Part shown: positions 35,962 to 43,451 of the stretch, piece after piece
Layout: each line of letters opens with the position of its first letter
Position numbering within the stretch: the first letter of the stretch is position 1
Assembly (NCBI GenBank): GCA_041398745.1
Contig: JAWKUB010000008.1
Location: 124,001-188,000 of the forward strand
DNA: 64,000 nucleotides
Direction: 5' to 3'
Source of the DNA: JACKHO01 sp041398745
GTDB taxonomy: Bacteria > Planctomycetota > Planctomycetia > Planctomycetales > Planctomycetaceae
Notes under the pieces: generated by a model
Seen by the model: only the letters and a program-made list of their open reading frames with translations
Told to the model about the DNA's origin: nothing
Database searches by the model: none
Program-made: the position numbers and the translations under genes

Positions 35962-35978
35962 AGACTGGCAAAGGTGGG

Positions 35979-36236
35979 CTACAGAAACTTTTCAAGGGCG
36001 ATGCTGAAGGTGGCTCCGAGAAGAAACGTACCCGTGGCGAGGATGGGAGTGAGGGTGTGTTTCCAGCGTTCGATGGAGCGGACGCGGTCTTCGTGGTCTT
36101 GTGCCGTTTCCGCGAGGTTGGCCAGGGTGACACGCAGGCATTCGAGGTGCCCGTTCATCCGCACCAATGTTTCGGTAATGCGGTCGAGTCGGTCGTCAGC
36201 GAAGTAAATGGGGTCCATGGGATGTTCCGCGTTCAT
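35979..36236 (-). CDS. Small coiled-coil membrane protein (phage XhlA-like)
   Basis: An 85-residue protein with an N-terminal amphipathic coiled coil (DRLDRITETLVRMNGHLECL...AQDHEDRVRSIERWKH) and a single C-terminal membrane helix (TLTPILATGTFLLGATFSIALEKF). This layout is found in XhlA/holin-associated proteins encoded near phage tail genes. The ATG overlaps the upstream stop (ATGA), so it is translationally coupled to the 95-residue protein. A role in membrane permeabilisation or anchoring is possible but not shown. Confidence 0.55.
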   Translation of the reverse strand: MNAEHPMDPIYFADDRLDRITETLVRMNGHLECLRVTLANLAETAQDHEDRVRSIERWKHTLTPILATGTFLLGATFSIALEKFL

Positions 36237-36520
36237 GGAGTGGTGTCTTGGCGAGGGCAGACGTGTGCCTGTGAGGCTTCCCAGGCGGGGCGTTCGTAAA
36301 GCAGTTTCTGGTACTTGTCGCGGGCCATGAGCAAGGCCTGCAAATTGGCGGCTCGATCGGTTTGCATTCCGGCGGGACCATCGATGGCGTACTTGATAGC
36401 GGCGAGTTTGCCATCGCGGACGAGGTTCATGAGGTCGAGATCAATTTGCGAGAGAATTCCGCGGAGTTGATCATCGGTCAGTTCTGCGCCGGTCACGGTG
36501 GACAGATCGGGAAGGTCCAT
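36233..36520 (-). CDS. Small helical protein of the tail-like module
   Basis: A 95-residue mostly helical protein: TDDQLRGILSQIDLDLMNLVRDGKLAAIKYAIDGPAG, then RAANLQALLMARDKYQKLLYERPAWEA. The late RxxNLQALLMARDKYQ helix is reminiscent of gpW-type joining proteins, but I cannot assign it firmly. It follows the chaperone-extension frame by 10 bp and overlaps the next gene by 4 bp, which places it within one operon. Confidence 0.5.
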   Translation of the reverse strand: MDLPDLSTVTGAELTDDQLRGILSQIDLDLMNLVRDGKLAAIKYAIDGPAGMQTDRAANLQALLMARDKYQKLLYERPAWEASQAHVCPRQDTTP

Positions 36521-36530
36521 GAGAGATGTC

Positions 36531-36728
36531 CTAGTTGTATGATTCTTCGACGATGCGAATGCGGTTGTAGCTCAGCAGTCGGAGTTGTTCGCCGTAGGGA
36601 AGCGAGTCGAATTGATGCGTGGAAATCGAAAGGCGTTCGCACGAGCGGAGGACTTCATAGTCGAGCGTGCGGGGCAAATGCAGTTGACTGGTCAAGTGCT
36701 GTCGTGAGACAAAGCCGAGGAGAAATTT
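36531..36728 (-). CDS. -1 frame extension of the tail-assembly-chaperone-like gene (predicted frameshift product)
   Basis: This frame runs from the slippery site to a stop at 36531 and encodes about 65 residues (LLGFVSRQHL... to ...RIRIVEESYN). It overlaps the end of the upstream gene in the -1 frame and is open well upstream of the slip site. It contains no ATG or GTG with a ribosome binding site; the only restart is a TTG overlapping the upstream stop (36695). In lambda-type phages the chaperone G is extended to GT by exactly this kind of -1 shift. Independent translation from the TTG (54 residues) is the alternative. Confidence 0.55.
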   Translation of the reverse strand, partial: KFLLGFVSRQHLTSQLHLPRTLDYEVLRSCERLSISTHQFDSLPYGEQLRLLSYNRIRIVEESYN

Positions 36729-37285
36729 TCGTGTGTTCCCTCCAGGTGTTCGTCGACAAGGTTGCTGAGGCGGCAAACAGCATCGCAAATACGGATGAGG
36801 TCGCCCGCGGAGAACGCTGCTGATTCGAGTTCGGCGGCGAGTTGATCGGCATAGTTCGACCAGGATTGTGAGTCGGTGGAGTTGTCTGGTGGTGTGGTGT
36901 CGAACTGGACATTGGGATCTGCGGCGAGTGATTCGACGATTGAGAGGACGGCGACGCGCTGGTGGTAGCATTCGAGTTCGCAGAGGTACTTGGCGTCGTG
37001 CGGCTCGGCAACGGAAACGGCGAGTCCCTGAGGGTCACGAATGGGACGGCCGCCGGGATCGCGAGCGATGCGAGTTGGTGGGGCTGGTGCGACAATGCCT
37101 CGTTCGCGCAGTCGGCGATGAAATCCGAGTGGCAGGGGACGGAGTTGGAGGGTTAATGAATCTGTCCCGTGTCGCTGCAGGACAAATGTCATGCTGAGCG
37201 GAACGGGCGAGACTGGCTTTCCATTGAGTTTCATGCGTTGGCTTTCACTTGAAATCGTCTGCAAGTGCTGTGCTTCAATCAACAT
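36692..37285 (-). CDS. Tail-assembly-chaperone-like protein, first gene of the module
   Basis: A protein of 197 residues, or 180 if Met18 (37234) is the start; neither start has a good ribosome binding site. The N-terminal part is beta-rich (VSPVPLSMTFVLQRHGTDSLTLQLRPLP). A Pro-rich linker follows, then a helical C-terminal half: CELECYHQRVAVLSIVESLA, WSNYADQLAAELESAAFSAGDLIRICDAVCRLSNLVD. The helical half resembles phage tail assembly chaperones, which coat the tape measure before the tube polymerises. Support comes from the A AAT TTC slippery site close to the 3' end, followed by an open -1 frame. Its position at the start of the module, away from the tape measure, is atypical. Confidence 0.5.
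   Translation of the reverse strand: MLIEAQHLQTISSESQRMKLNGKPVSPVPLSMTFVLQRHGTDSLTLQLRPLPLGFHRRLRERGIVAPAPPTRIARDPGGRPIRDPQGLAVSVAEPHDAKYLCELECYHQRVAVLSIVESLAADPNVQFDTTPPDNSTDSQSWSNYADQLAAELESAAFSAGDLIRICDAVCRLSNLVDEHLEGTHENFSSALSHDST
36722..36728 (-). promoter_or_regulatory. Candidate -1 programmed ribosomal frameshift site (A AAT TTC)
   Basis: On the minus strand the codons GAA AAT TTC of the upstream gene contain the heptamer A AAT TTC, which has the canonical X XXY YYZ form. Slipping back one base gives AAA TTT and continues into the open frame ending at 36531. The upstream frame would otherwise stop at 36692. Confidence 0.6.
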
Positions 37286-37504
37286 GATGGACGTTGCGCG
37301 GAATCTTGATTTGACGTAACTGGGTGGCGAGGGATTGCCTTGAACTGGATGGCGAAAACCGGGTCTGCTCTTGCATGTGGCCTATCGAAAATGGCATGAT
37401 AGAAGGCCCATGAAGCGGCGTTGATGCGTTCATCTGCGATCACACGCTCCTCTTCGCACCCCGCCCAGTACCCGCCCGCCTTTTTCATCAAGACGCTTGA
37501 GAAT

Positions 37505-39742
37505 ATGGCTACTTCTTTGATGTCCCGAGATTTCGGACGTTGGATTCAATCCATTTTGCTGTGTGGACTCATTGTTTGCCTGGCAGGGACGTACTGCCTG
37601 GGGCAATCAGTCTGCCTGCCAGCACCGCGACTGTTGACTGTGAAACCCTATGGTGGAAAAGCAGGGACGACGTTTGATGTGGTGATTGCGGGCGAGCACA
37701 TTGACGATGCTGAGGAGCTGCGTTTTTCGCATCCCGGCATTACCGCTCAGTACAAGCTGAATGCAGACGGTTTGCCGATTGCGAATCAGTACAGCATCAC
37801 GATTGCGGAAGATTGTCCGCTGGGCGTGTACGAAGCTTTTGTGATGACGCGGCTGGGGGCTTCGGCGACTCGTGTGTTCAGTGTCGGGACAACACTTGAT
37901 GAGATAACGCAGATGGCAGGGAATACCTCGCTGGAAAAAGCGATGCCGTTGCCGCTGAATTCGATTTGTAATGGGGCGACGTCGACTCAGGCAGTGGACT
38001 TCTATTCATTTGAAGCGAAGGCCAACCAGCCGGTGATTGTGGACTGCGGGGCTCAGGGAATTGACTCGAAGCTGAATCCCGTGGTGATTGTGAGTGATGC
38101 CAACGGCAATGACCTGCTGGTGGAACGTCGAGGAGGACTCATCGAGTTTGCGGTTCCTCAAGACGGGACGTACGTCGCCAAGGTGCATGATCTGACCTTC
38201 AATGGTGGTCCGTATTACTTTTATCGGCTGGCTGTTTACGAGGTTCCTCAGGATGCCGTCGTTACCCGGATGCCGGGCATTCGGGAAGTGAGTTCTTTTT
38301 CCTGGCCACCTCCAGCTCTTGGTGACGCCGAGCCGTTGTCGGAAGTAGAACCGAACAACAAGGGGAGCGTGCAGAAGGTTTCGCTCCCATGCGACATTGT
38401 GGGCCGTTTCTATCCCGCTGCTGATGTCGACGTTTTTGAGTTCACGGCGGAGAAGGATGAAACATGGTGGGTGGAAGTTGCCTCTGAGCGGTTGGGGAAT
38501 CCCACCGATCCGACGATTGTTGTGCAGCAGGTTAAGCAGGGAACGAATGGCGAAGAGTTGGTGGACGTTGCAGAACTGACAGACATCGCGAGCCCCATCA
38601 AGGTGTCGAGCAATGGTTACTCGTACGACGGGCCTCCCTACAACGCCGGTTCGGCGGACATTCTGGCGGCCCTCACCATTAAAGAGTCAGGAACGTACCG
38701 AGTTCAGTTGTCGGACTTGTTCGGCGGAACTCGCAGTGTGCCGACGAATACGTATCGGATGGTGATACGCAAGGCTCAGCCCGACTTTGCACTCGTTGGC
38801 TGGGCACAGCATATGACGCTGCGAAACGGGGATCGTAACGCACTGTCGAAGCCGATTGCGTTGCGTGGCGGCACAACCATGCCGTTCGAAGTGATTGTCA
38901 TTCGCCGCGATGGGTTTAATGATCCAATTCATTTGACAATGGAAGGCCTCCCCGAGGGGGTCACTTCAACTGGATTCACAATACCTGCTGGAAAGTCGAC
39001 TGGGATTCTCCTGGTCACTGCTGAGGCCGGTGCACCGCGTGGCGTGTCAATGGCCAATCTGGTGGGCCGTGCGGAAATCGACGGCAAGGAAGTAGTGCGT
39101 CAGGGTCACATGGCTTCGATGACCTGGCCTGTGCCCAACGCGTGGAGTGAGATTCCCCGGCCACGTCTGGTGGGTGTCGTGCCCGTTTCTGTTTGCGGCG
39201 ATGAACAGGCGCCGTTGACTGTGTCGGCTGAAGGGCAGGCAGTCTGGGAAGTGAAGCAGGGGCAGCGTATTGAGATTCCGCTCAAGATTGAAAAGCGAAG
39301 CGAGTTTCAGGGGAACAAGGTGAGCCTGAAGACTTACAGTCCCGAGTTGTCCGGAAATCCTGGTTTTGACATTTCTCTCGATGAGGAAAAGAACGTCGGC
39401 GTTGTGGATTTGACGAAGATCAAAGTGGCCCCCGGCGACTATGAAGTTGCGTTTTATGGGAGTGCTGTGGCGAAGTATCGCGACAATCCTAACGCGGTCA
39501 CGATACTGGAGCAGGCACTGAAGCAGGCTCAGGAGGAGGCCGAGGCTGCCGCGAAAGAAGTGGCAGAAGTTGAAGAGTCGACGGAAGACCGAAAGAAACG
39601 TGCCGATGCTGCGGTTGCTGAGGTGCAGAAGCAATTGAATGCGGCGGTTGCGAGAGCGAAGCCGAAAGACATTGTGGATATTGTTGTCTCCTCGCCCATT
39701 ACGATTCGAGTACAGCCCTCCGAGCCGGAGCCGGAAAAATGA
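37505..39742 (+). CDS. Exported PPC-domain surface protein, coupled to DUF1501 gene
   Basis: A 745-residue protein with a signal peptide in residues about 6-35 (SILLCGLIVCLAGTYCLGQ). An N-terminal Ig-like/TIG-type segment follows (PRLLTVKPYGGKAGTTFDVVIAGEHI). Then come two bacterial pre-peptidase C-terminal (PPC) type beta domains with the usual DFYSFEAKANQPVIVD / DVFEFTAEKDETWWVEV strands, further beta domains and a charged C-terminal coiled coil (EQALKQAQEEAEAAAKEVAEVEES). It is a periplasmic or cell-surface protein. Start: ATG 37505 gives a normal signal peptide; the upstream frame to 37421 has no such feature. The stop overlaps the DUF1501 start by 4 bp, a pairing frequent in planctomycetes. 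Confidence 0.75.
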   Translation: MATSLMSRDFGRWIQSILLCGLIVCLAGTYCLGQSVCLPAPRLLTVKPYGGKAGTTFDVVIAGEHIDDAEELRFSHPGITAQYKLNADGLPIANQYSITIAEDCPLGVYEAFVMTRLGASATRVFSVGTTLDEITQMAGNTSLEKAMPLPLNSICNGATSTQAVDFYSFEAKANQPVIVDCGAQGIDSKLNPVVIVSDANGNDLLVERRGGLIEFAVPQDGTYVAKVHDLTFNGGPYYFYRLAVYEVPQDAVVTRMPGIREVSSFSWPPPALGDAEPLSEVEPNNKGSVQKVSLPCDIVGRFYPAADVDVFEFTAEKDETWWVEVASERLGNPTDPTIVVQQVKQGTNGEELVDVAELTDIASPIKVSSNGYSYDGPPYNAGSADILAALTIKESGTYRVQLSDLFGGTRSVPTNTYRMVIRKAQPDFALVGWAQHMTLRNGDRNALSKPIALRGGTTMPFEVIVIRRDGFNDPIHLTMEGLPEGVTSTGFTIPAGKSTGILLVTAEAGAPRGVSMANLVGRAEIDGKEVVRQGHMASMTWPVPNAWSEIPRPRLVGVVPVSVCGDEQAPLTVSAEGQAVWEVKQGQRIEIPLKIEKRSEFQGNKVSLKTYSPELSGNPGFDISLDEEKNVGVVDLTKIKVAPGDYEVAFYGSAVAKYRDNPNAVTILEQALKQAQEEAEAAAKEVAEVEESTEDRKKRADAAVAEVQKQLNAAVARAKPKDIVDIVVSSPITIRVQPSEPEPEK

Positions 39743-41163
39743 GTCAGCATAGTGAATTTGATGTACGCCAGCGCGCACGCGCGTTGTCGATTAGCCGTCG
39801 TGCCTTTATGAAAGTTGGCCTGGGCGGCTTTGCGTCGTTGTCGCTTCCGGGACTTCTACGGATGCGTGCGGAAGGAGCCGTGTCGAGCGGTCGACAGAAA
39901 AACGCGGTCATTATGGTTTGGCAGCCGGGTGGTTGTTCGCACATTGATACGTATGACCCCAAGCCAGATGCACCGAGCGAATACCGTGGTCCGTTCAGTA
40001 CCATCCCGACGAAAGTTCCAGGACTGCGATTTACAGAACTGTTGCCGCGTCAGGCCGCCATTGCCGACAAGATGACTGTCCTGCGGTCGATGCGACAGAG
40101 TGCTGGCGGACATCCTGCGGGCTCGATGCAGTTATTGTCCGGGGACAAGGACACGCGAGATAAGCCGAAGCCGAAGCTGCCTGACTGGATGTCTGTTGCC
40201 AACTATGTTCGTTCTCGCAGTGGAGGCCGTGATAATCCCTTGCCGAGGTATGTCGGTGTGAATCCACCAACGACATACAACGGCCCGGCGTATTTGGGCG
40301 ATGCGTACGCCCCGTTCATAGTGGGGGGAGATCCTAATGCCCCCAACTTCGTGGTTCCGAATATTGGACTGGCGGACAGTTCCGAGGTGAAGCACCTCGG
40401 GCGTCGTGCAGGGCTGCGGCAGACGCTGGACACATTGGAACGTTCGTTTGATCGAGCTGGCGAGTTGCAGGCGCTGGATGAGTTTGAATCTCAAGCGATG
40501 ACTCTGTTGACCAACCCGAAAACAAAAGAGGCGTTTGATTTGTCTCAAGAAGATGATGCGACGCGCGATCGTTACGGTCGAAATACGTGGGGACAGCAAT
40601 TATTGCTCGCGCGACGACTCGTCGAGGCTGGTGTGGAGGTGCTGACGTCGAGTTTGCGAGGACCGCTATGTGGTCGTGTAAACAACTGGGATGACCATGC
40701 GGTGAATCATCACGTATTCGACGCACTCAAGTTTCGCGCTGATGCATATGACCAAGCGGTGTCTGCTTTGATTGAAGACATTTACGAGCGTGGACTCGAT
40801 GAGCGCGTGTTGGTTGTGGTGACTGGCGAGTTTGGCCGGACGCCCAAGGTGAACTATCAGCCAAGCACAGGCGCGGGGAATGCGAGTGCTCCGGCGGGTA
40901 CACGTCAGCCGGGTCGGGACCACTGGCCGCGTGCGTTCTCCAACATTTGGGCTGGCGGTGGAATCGAGACTGGTCGCTTTATTGGAGCGACAGACAAACT
41001 GGGCGAAGATTCCATCGAACGGATTTGTGGCCCCGGCGATTTCCTGTCGACGATTTACCACCACTTGGGTGTCGACTGGGCGAATACGGCCATTGAAGAC
41101 TTCAATGGCCGTCCCACGCCAATTATTACGGAAGGTGGACCAATTCCTGAGTTGATTGCTTAG
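39739..41163 (+). CDS. DUF1501 protein, Tat-exported
   Basis: A 474-residue protein. A twin-arginine signal (SISRRAFMKVGLGG, Arg20-Arg21) and hydrophobic stretch send it across the inner membrane folded. The remainder is a full-length DUF1501 domain, an alkaline-phosphatase/sulfatase-like fold: AVIMVWQPGGCSHIDTYDPKPDAP at the metal site, SMRQSAGGHPAGSMQLLSG, RDRYGRNTWGQQLLLARRL, VVTGEFGRTPKVN and PGRDHWPRAFSNIWAGGG. The substrate is unknown for the family. ATGA coupling with the PPC-domain gene suggests the two act together at the cell surface. Confidence 0.9.
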   Translation: MSQHSEFDVRQRARALSISRRAFMKVGLGGFASLSLPGLLRMRAEGAVSSGRQKNAVIMVWQPGGCSHIDTYDPKPDAPSEYRGPFSTIPTKVPGLRFTELLPRQAAIADKMTVLRSMRQSAGGHPAGSMQLLSGDKDTRDKPKPKLPDWMSVANYVRSRSGGRDNPLPRYVGVNPPTTYNGPAYLGDAYAPFIVGGDPNAPNFVVPNIGLADSSEVKHLGRRAGLRQTLDTLERSFDRAGELQALDEFESQAMTLLTNPKTKEAFDLSQEDDATRDRYGRNTWGQQLLLARRLVEAGVEVLTSSLRGPLCGRVNNWDDHAVNHHVFDALKFRADAYDQAVSALIEDIYERGLDERVLVVVTGEFGRTPKVNYQPSTGAGNASAPAGTRQPGRDHWPRAFSNIWAGGGIETGRFIGATDKLGEDSIERICGPGDFLSTIYHHLGVDWANTAIEDFNGRPTPIITEGGPIPELIA

Positions 41164-41187
41164 AGATCTAAACGCTTAACAACGCGG

Positions 41188-41235
41188 TGGTTGAGATTGT
41201 TGAGTGTGGCTGCGCCACTGTTGAGATGGTTCAGG
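41188..41235. repeat. GTTGAGAT-type repeat, copy 3
   Basis: tggttgagattgttgagtgt then ggctgcgccac and tgttgagatggttcag. It lies directly after the DUF1501 stop and is more diverged than copies at 29041 and 33842. Confidence 0.6.
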
Positions 41236-41419
41236 GCCCAAACTTGCGTTACCGGCTGCCTGCCTGGTGACGCAAATATCTCCCCCAAAGTGCCTTGCGA
41301 ACGAAGTGTCCGTCGTGTCGGGTGCCGTACCGCGCGAAAACCGTTAAATTGTTCGCATGCTGGGCTAATTCTGCTTGCCACGCCTGAATCGTTAGTTACT
41401 CTTCGGCAACTAACGTGTT

Positions 41420-42064
41420 TTGGGGGTGCTGGAAGTGGTCAGGCCGCGTTCGGTTTCGGACGATCAAATTCGAGATGTCGCTTGCCGCGTGTTCCTGGAA
41501 CGCGGGCCGGGGGTGGCTACGGATCAGATTGCGTCGGAACTGGGGGTGACATCGCAGGCTTTGCTCAAGCGATTTCACACAAAGCGCGAGCTGTTCATTC
41601 GGTCGCTCATTCCTACTGAAGAGCCAGCCTGGCGACCACTGGTTGAATCAGGGCCCGATTCCCGGCCGGTTAAAGAGCAGTTGGCGGACATTCTGCAGGC
41701 ACTTGCCGGATTCTTTGCGGATGTGTCAAAACGCATGTCGGTGCTGCGGTTGGGCGGAGTTGATCCTGCGGAACTCATGCAGCATTTCGAGGAACCGCCG
41801 CCGGTTGTTGACATTCGAATTCTCGCCGGATGGTTTGCCCGGGCCTATCATCGAGGGCTCATTCGGAAAGTTGATTTTGAGGCTGCTGCAATGCAGGTCC
41901 TGACTTCAATGCACGGCCCGGCCATGTTGACGGACATGTTGGGAGAGCATCCTACGGGACACTCAACCGATGAGTACGTCAACTTTCTTGCAGATGTTTT
42001 GTTACACGGGTTGGCGTCGCACGAAGGCGTGGAGCCAAACCTTTCTTCAACCAGCGTGAAGTGA
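41420..42064 (+). CDS. TetR/AcrR-family transcriptional regulator
   Basis: A 214-residue protein. The helix-turn-helix lies at about 14-60 (IRDVACRVFLERG...ATDQIASELGVTSQALLKRFHTKRELFIRSL), followed by an all-helical ligand domain. It is the first gene of an efflux operon, 4 bp before the membrane fusion protein, and very probably represses it until an efflux substrate binds. The start is uncertain: a TTG at 41420, a GTG at 41426 and a GTG at 41435 are all possible, with a GGGGG run between the first two. Confidence 0.85.
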   Translation: MGVLEVVRPRSVSDDQIRDVACRVFLERGPGVATDQIASELGVTSQALLKRFHTKRELFIRSLIPTEEPAWRPLVESGPDSRPVKEQLADILQALAGFFADVSKRMSVLRLGGVDPAELMQHFEEPPPVVDIRILAGWFARAYHRGLIRKVDFEAAAMQVLTSMHGPAMLTDMLGEHPTGHSTDEYVNFLADVLLHGLASHEGVEPNLSSTSVK

Positions 42065-42068
42065 ATCC

Positions 42069-43451
42069 GTGCGTATTGTCATTAACATTGTCAGTTCGAT
42101 TGCGATCTTGGCTGTCGGGGCTGTGCTGTTCGCCTTCTACGGGCAGAAGCCGGAAATACCGAAGGAGCCAGAGTCGACCAATGAGGCGACTCTGGTGCGG
42201 ACGGCGGAGGCGGTGGAGTACACCGAACCGATTTGGGTGACCACCAGCGGTGAGGCGTCGACGTACCGTGTGCTCACGGTGGGCGCCGAAGTCGGTGGGA
42301 AAATTCAGACGAAGCCTGCTTCGACGCGGGGCGGTGAGTTTGTGAAAGCGGGTACCCTGCTGTTTGAAATTGATTCGCTCAATTTTCGATTGGAAGTGGA
42401 TCGACTACAGGCGGAACTGGACCGGATTGATGCTCAAATCGAGAATTTGAATATTGATTTGGCAAACACGAAGAAGCTGCTCGAATTGGCAGCGGAAGAT
42501 GTCGCACTTCAACAGCGGCAACTCGCTCGCGTTCGTAATTTGTACGAACGAAAGGCCACGACAGAGGCAGAACTGGATGCCGCACTGCGAATGGAGCTGA
42601 TGTCGCGAAATACGTATCAGACGCTGGTGAATCAGAGTTCGGGACTGGCGAGTCAAATCAAAACAAAGACAGCGGAACGCGGACTCTTTGAAGCACAGCA
42701 TGCCAAGGCCGTCGCTGACGTAAAGCGGTGCCAGGTGGTTTCACCGATTGATGGTCGACTGGTTGACGATGTCGTCGAGCAGGGGGATTTCGTAAAAGCG
42801 GGCGATCCGCTGGTGCATATTAGCGATGCCAGTCACATGGAAATTCGCTGCCAACTGGAAGCGGACGAGCTTGGCTGGATTTGGCAGCAGGAGTTGTCGA
42901 ACCGCGGTGGCACCAGCGACGCTCAATTGCAGGTTGAAGACCCCATCGATTTCACTCCCGTGCCGTGTGAAGTGGTGTATGTGTTTGATGGTGTCGAAAC
43001 GGTTTGGGATGGGGAGTTGACGCGATTCGAAGGGACGGGACTGGATCGAGAAACACGGACATTTCCCTGCAGGATTGTCGTCAAGGAACCAGAACAAACG
43101 CGACTACGTAGTAAGGGAGAGCGGACCATTGGTATTACTCCGCCGACGCTATTGAGTGGTATGTACGTCGATGTCCGCATTCCTGTGGCCTCAGGCCGAC
43201 AGTTGCTGGCCATTCCAAGAGAGGGAGCCCGTCCCGGCGGAACAATTTGGAGTGTCCATGAGGGGAAGATTAGCATCCAAAAGGTGTCGGTGGTGGCCAC
43301 GCAGGACGACATGGCGGTGGTGCTGGGAATGCAGGGTGAACTTCACAAGGGGGACCGCGTTGTCGTGAGTCCGTTGCCTGCCGTATTTGACGGAATGCCG
43401 GTCAGCGAAGACGTTGCTGGTGATGCCGTCGAGGTGGAGGTCGCTCAATGA
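42069..43451 (+). CDS. RND efflux periplasmic adaptor (membrane fusion protein)
   Basis: A 460-residue protein with an N-terminal membrane anchor (about 3-25) followed by split lipoyl, hairpin and barrel domains of the HlyD/AcrA family. The first lipoyl half is at VGGKIQTKPASTRGGEFVKAG; a long coiled-coil hairpin at about 115-215 (RLQAELDRIDAQIENLNIDL...); the second lipoyl half is at VSPIDGRLVDDVVEQGDFVKAG. It links the inner membrane pump to an outer membrane channel. It starts at GTG 42069, four bases after the regulator's stop, and its own stop overlaps the pump start by 4 bp. Confidence 0.9.
   Translation: MRIVINIVSSIAILAVGAVLFAFYGQKPEIPKEPESTNEATLVRTAEAVEYTEPIWVTTSGEASTYRVLTVGAEVGGKIQTKPASTRGGEFVKAGTLLFEIDSLNFRLEVDRLQAELDRIDAQIENLNIDLANTKKLLELAAEDVALQQRQLARVRNLYERKATTEAELDAALRMELMSRNTYQTLVNQSSGLASQIKTKTAERGLFEAQHAKAVADVKRCQVVSPIDGRLVDDVVEQGDFVKAGDPLVHISDASHMEIRCQLEADELGWIWQQELSNRGGTSDAQLQVEDPIDFTPVPCEVVYVFDGVETVWDGELTRFEGTGLDRETRTFPCRIVVKEPEQTRLRSKGERTIGITPPTLLSGMYVDVRIPVASGRQLLAIPREGARPGGTIWSVHEGKISIQKVSVVATQDDMAVVLGMQGELHKGDRVVVSPLPAVFDGMPVSEDVAGDAVEVEVAQ

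Larger units (their letters stand above)
29117..37285 (-). other. Siphophage-tail-like gene module without head or lysogeny genes
   Basis: About a dozen minus-strand genes transcribed from 37285 towards 29117. They include tail-assembly-chaperone-like, head-closure-like, HK97-gp10-like, tail-terminator-like, tail-tube-like, tape-measure-like, Dit-like and hub-like genes, closed by a DUF115-like gene. No terminase, portal, protease, capsid, integrase, holin/endolysin pair or repressor is present, and the flanks are ordinary planctomycete genes on the plus strand. Either a prophage remnant or a domesticated tail-like particle. Confidence 0.65.

Noticed and set aside
39047..39778. 243-codon minus-strand frame antisense to the PPC-domain gene end
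   Set aside because: It runs over the ATGA-coupled pair PPC/DUF1501, whose coding sense is certain.
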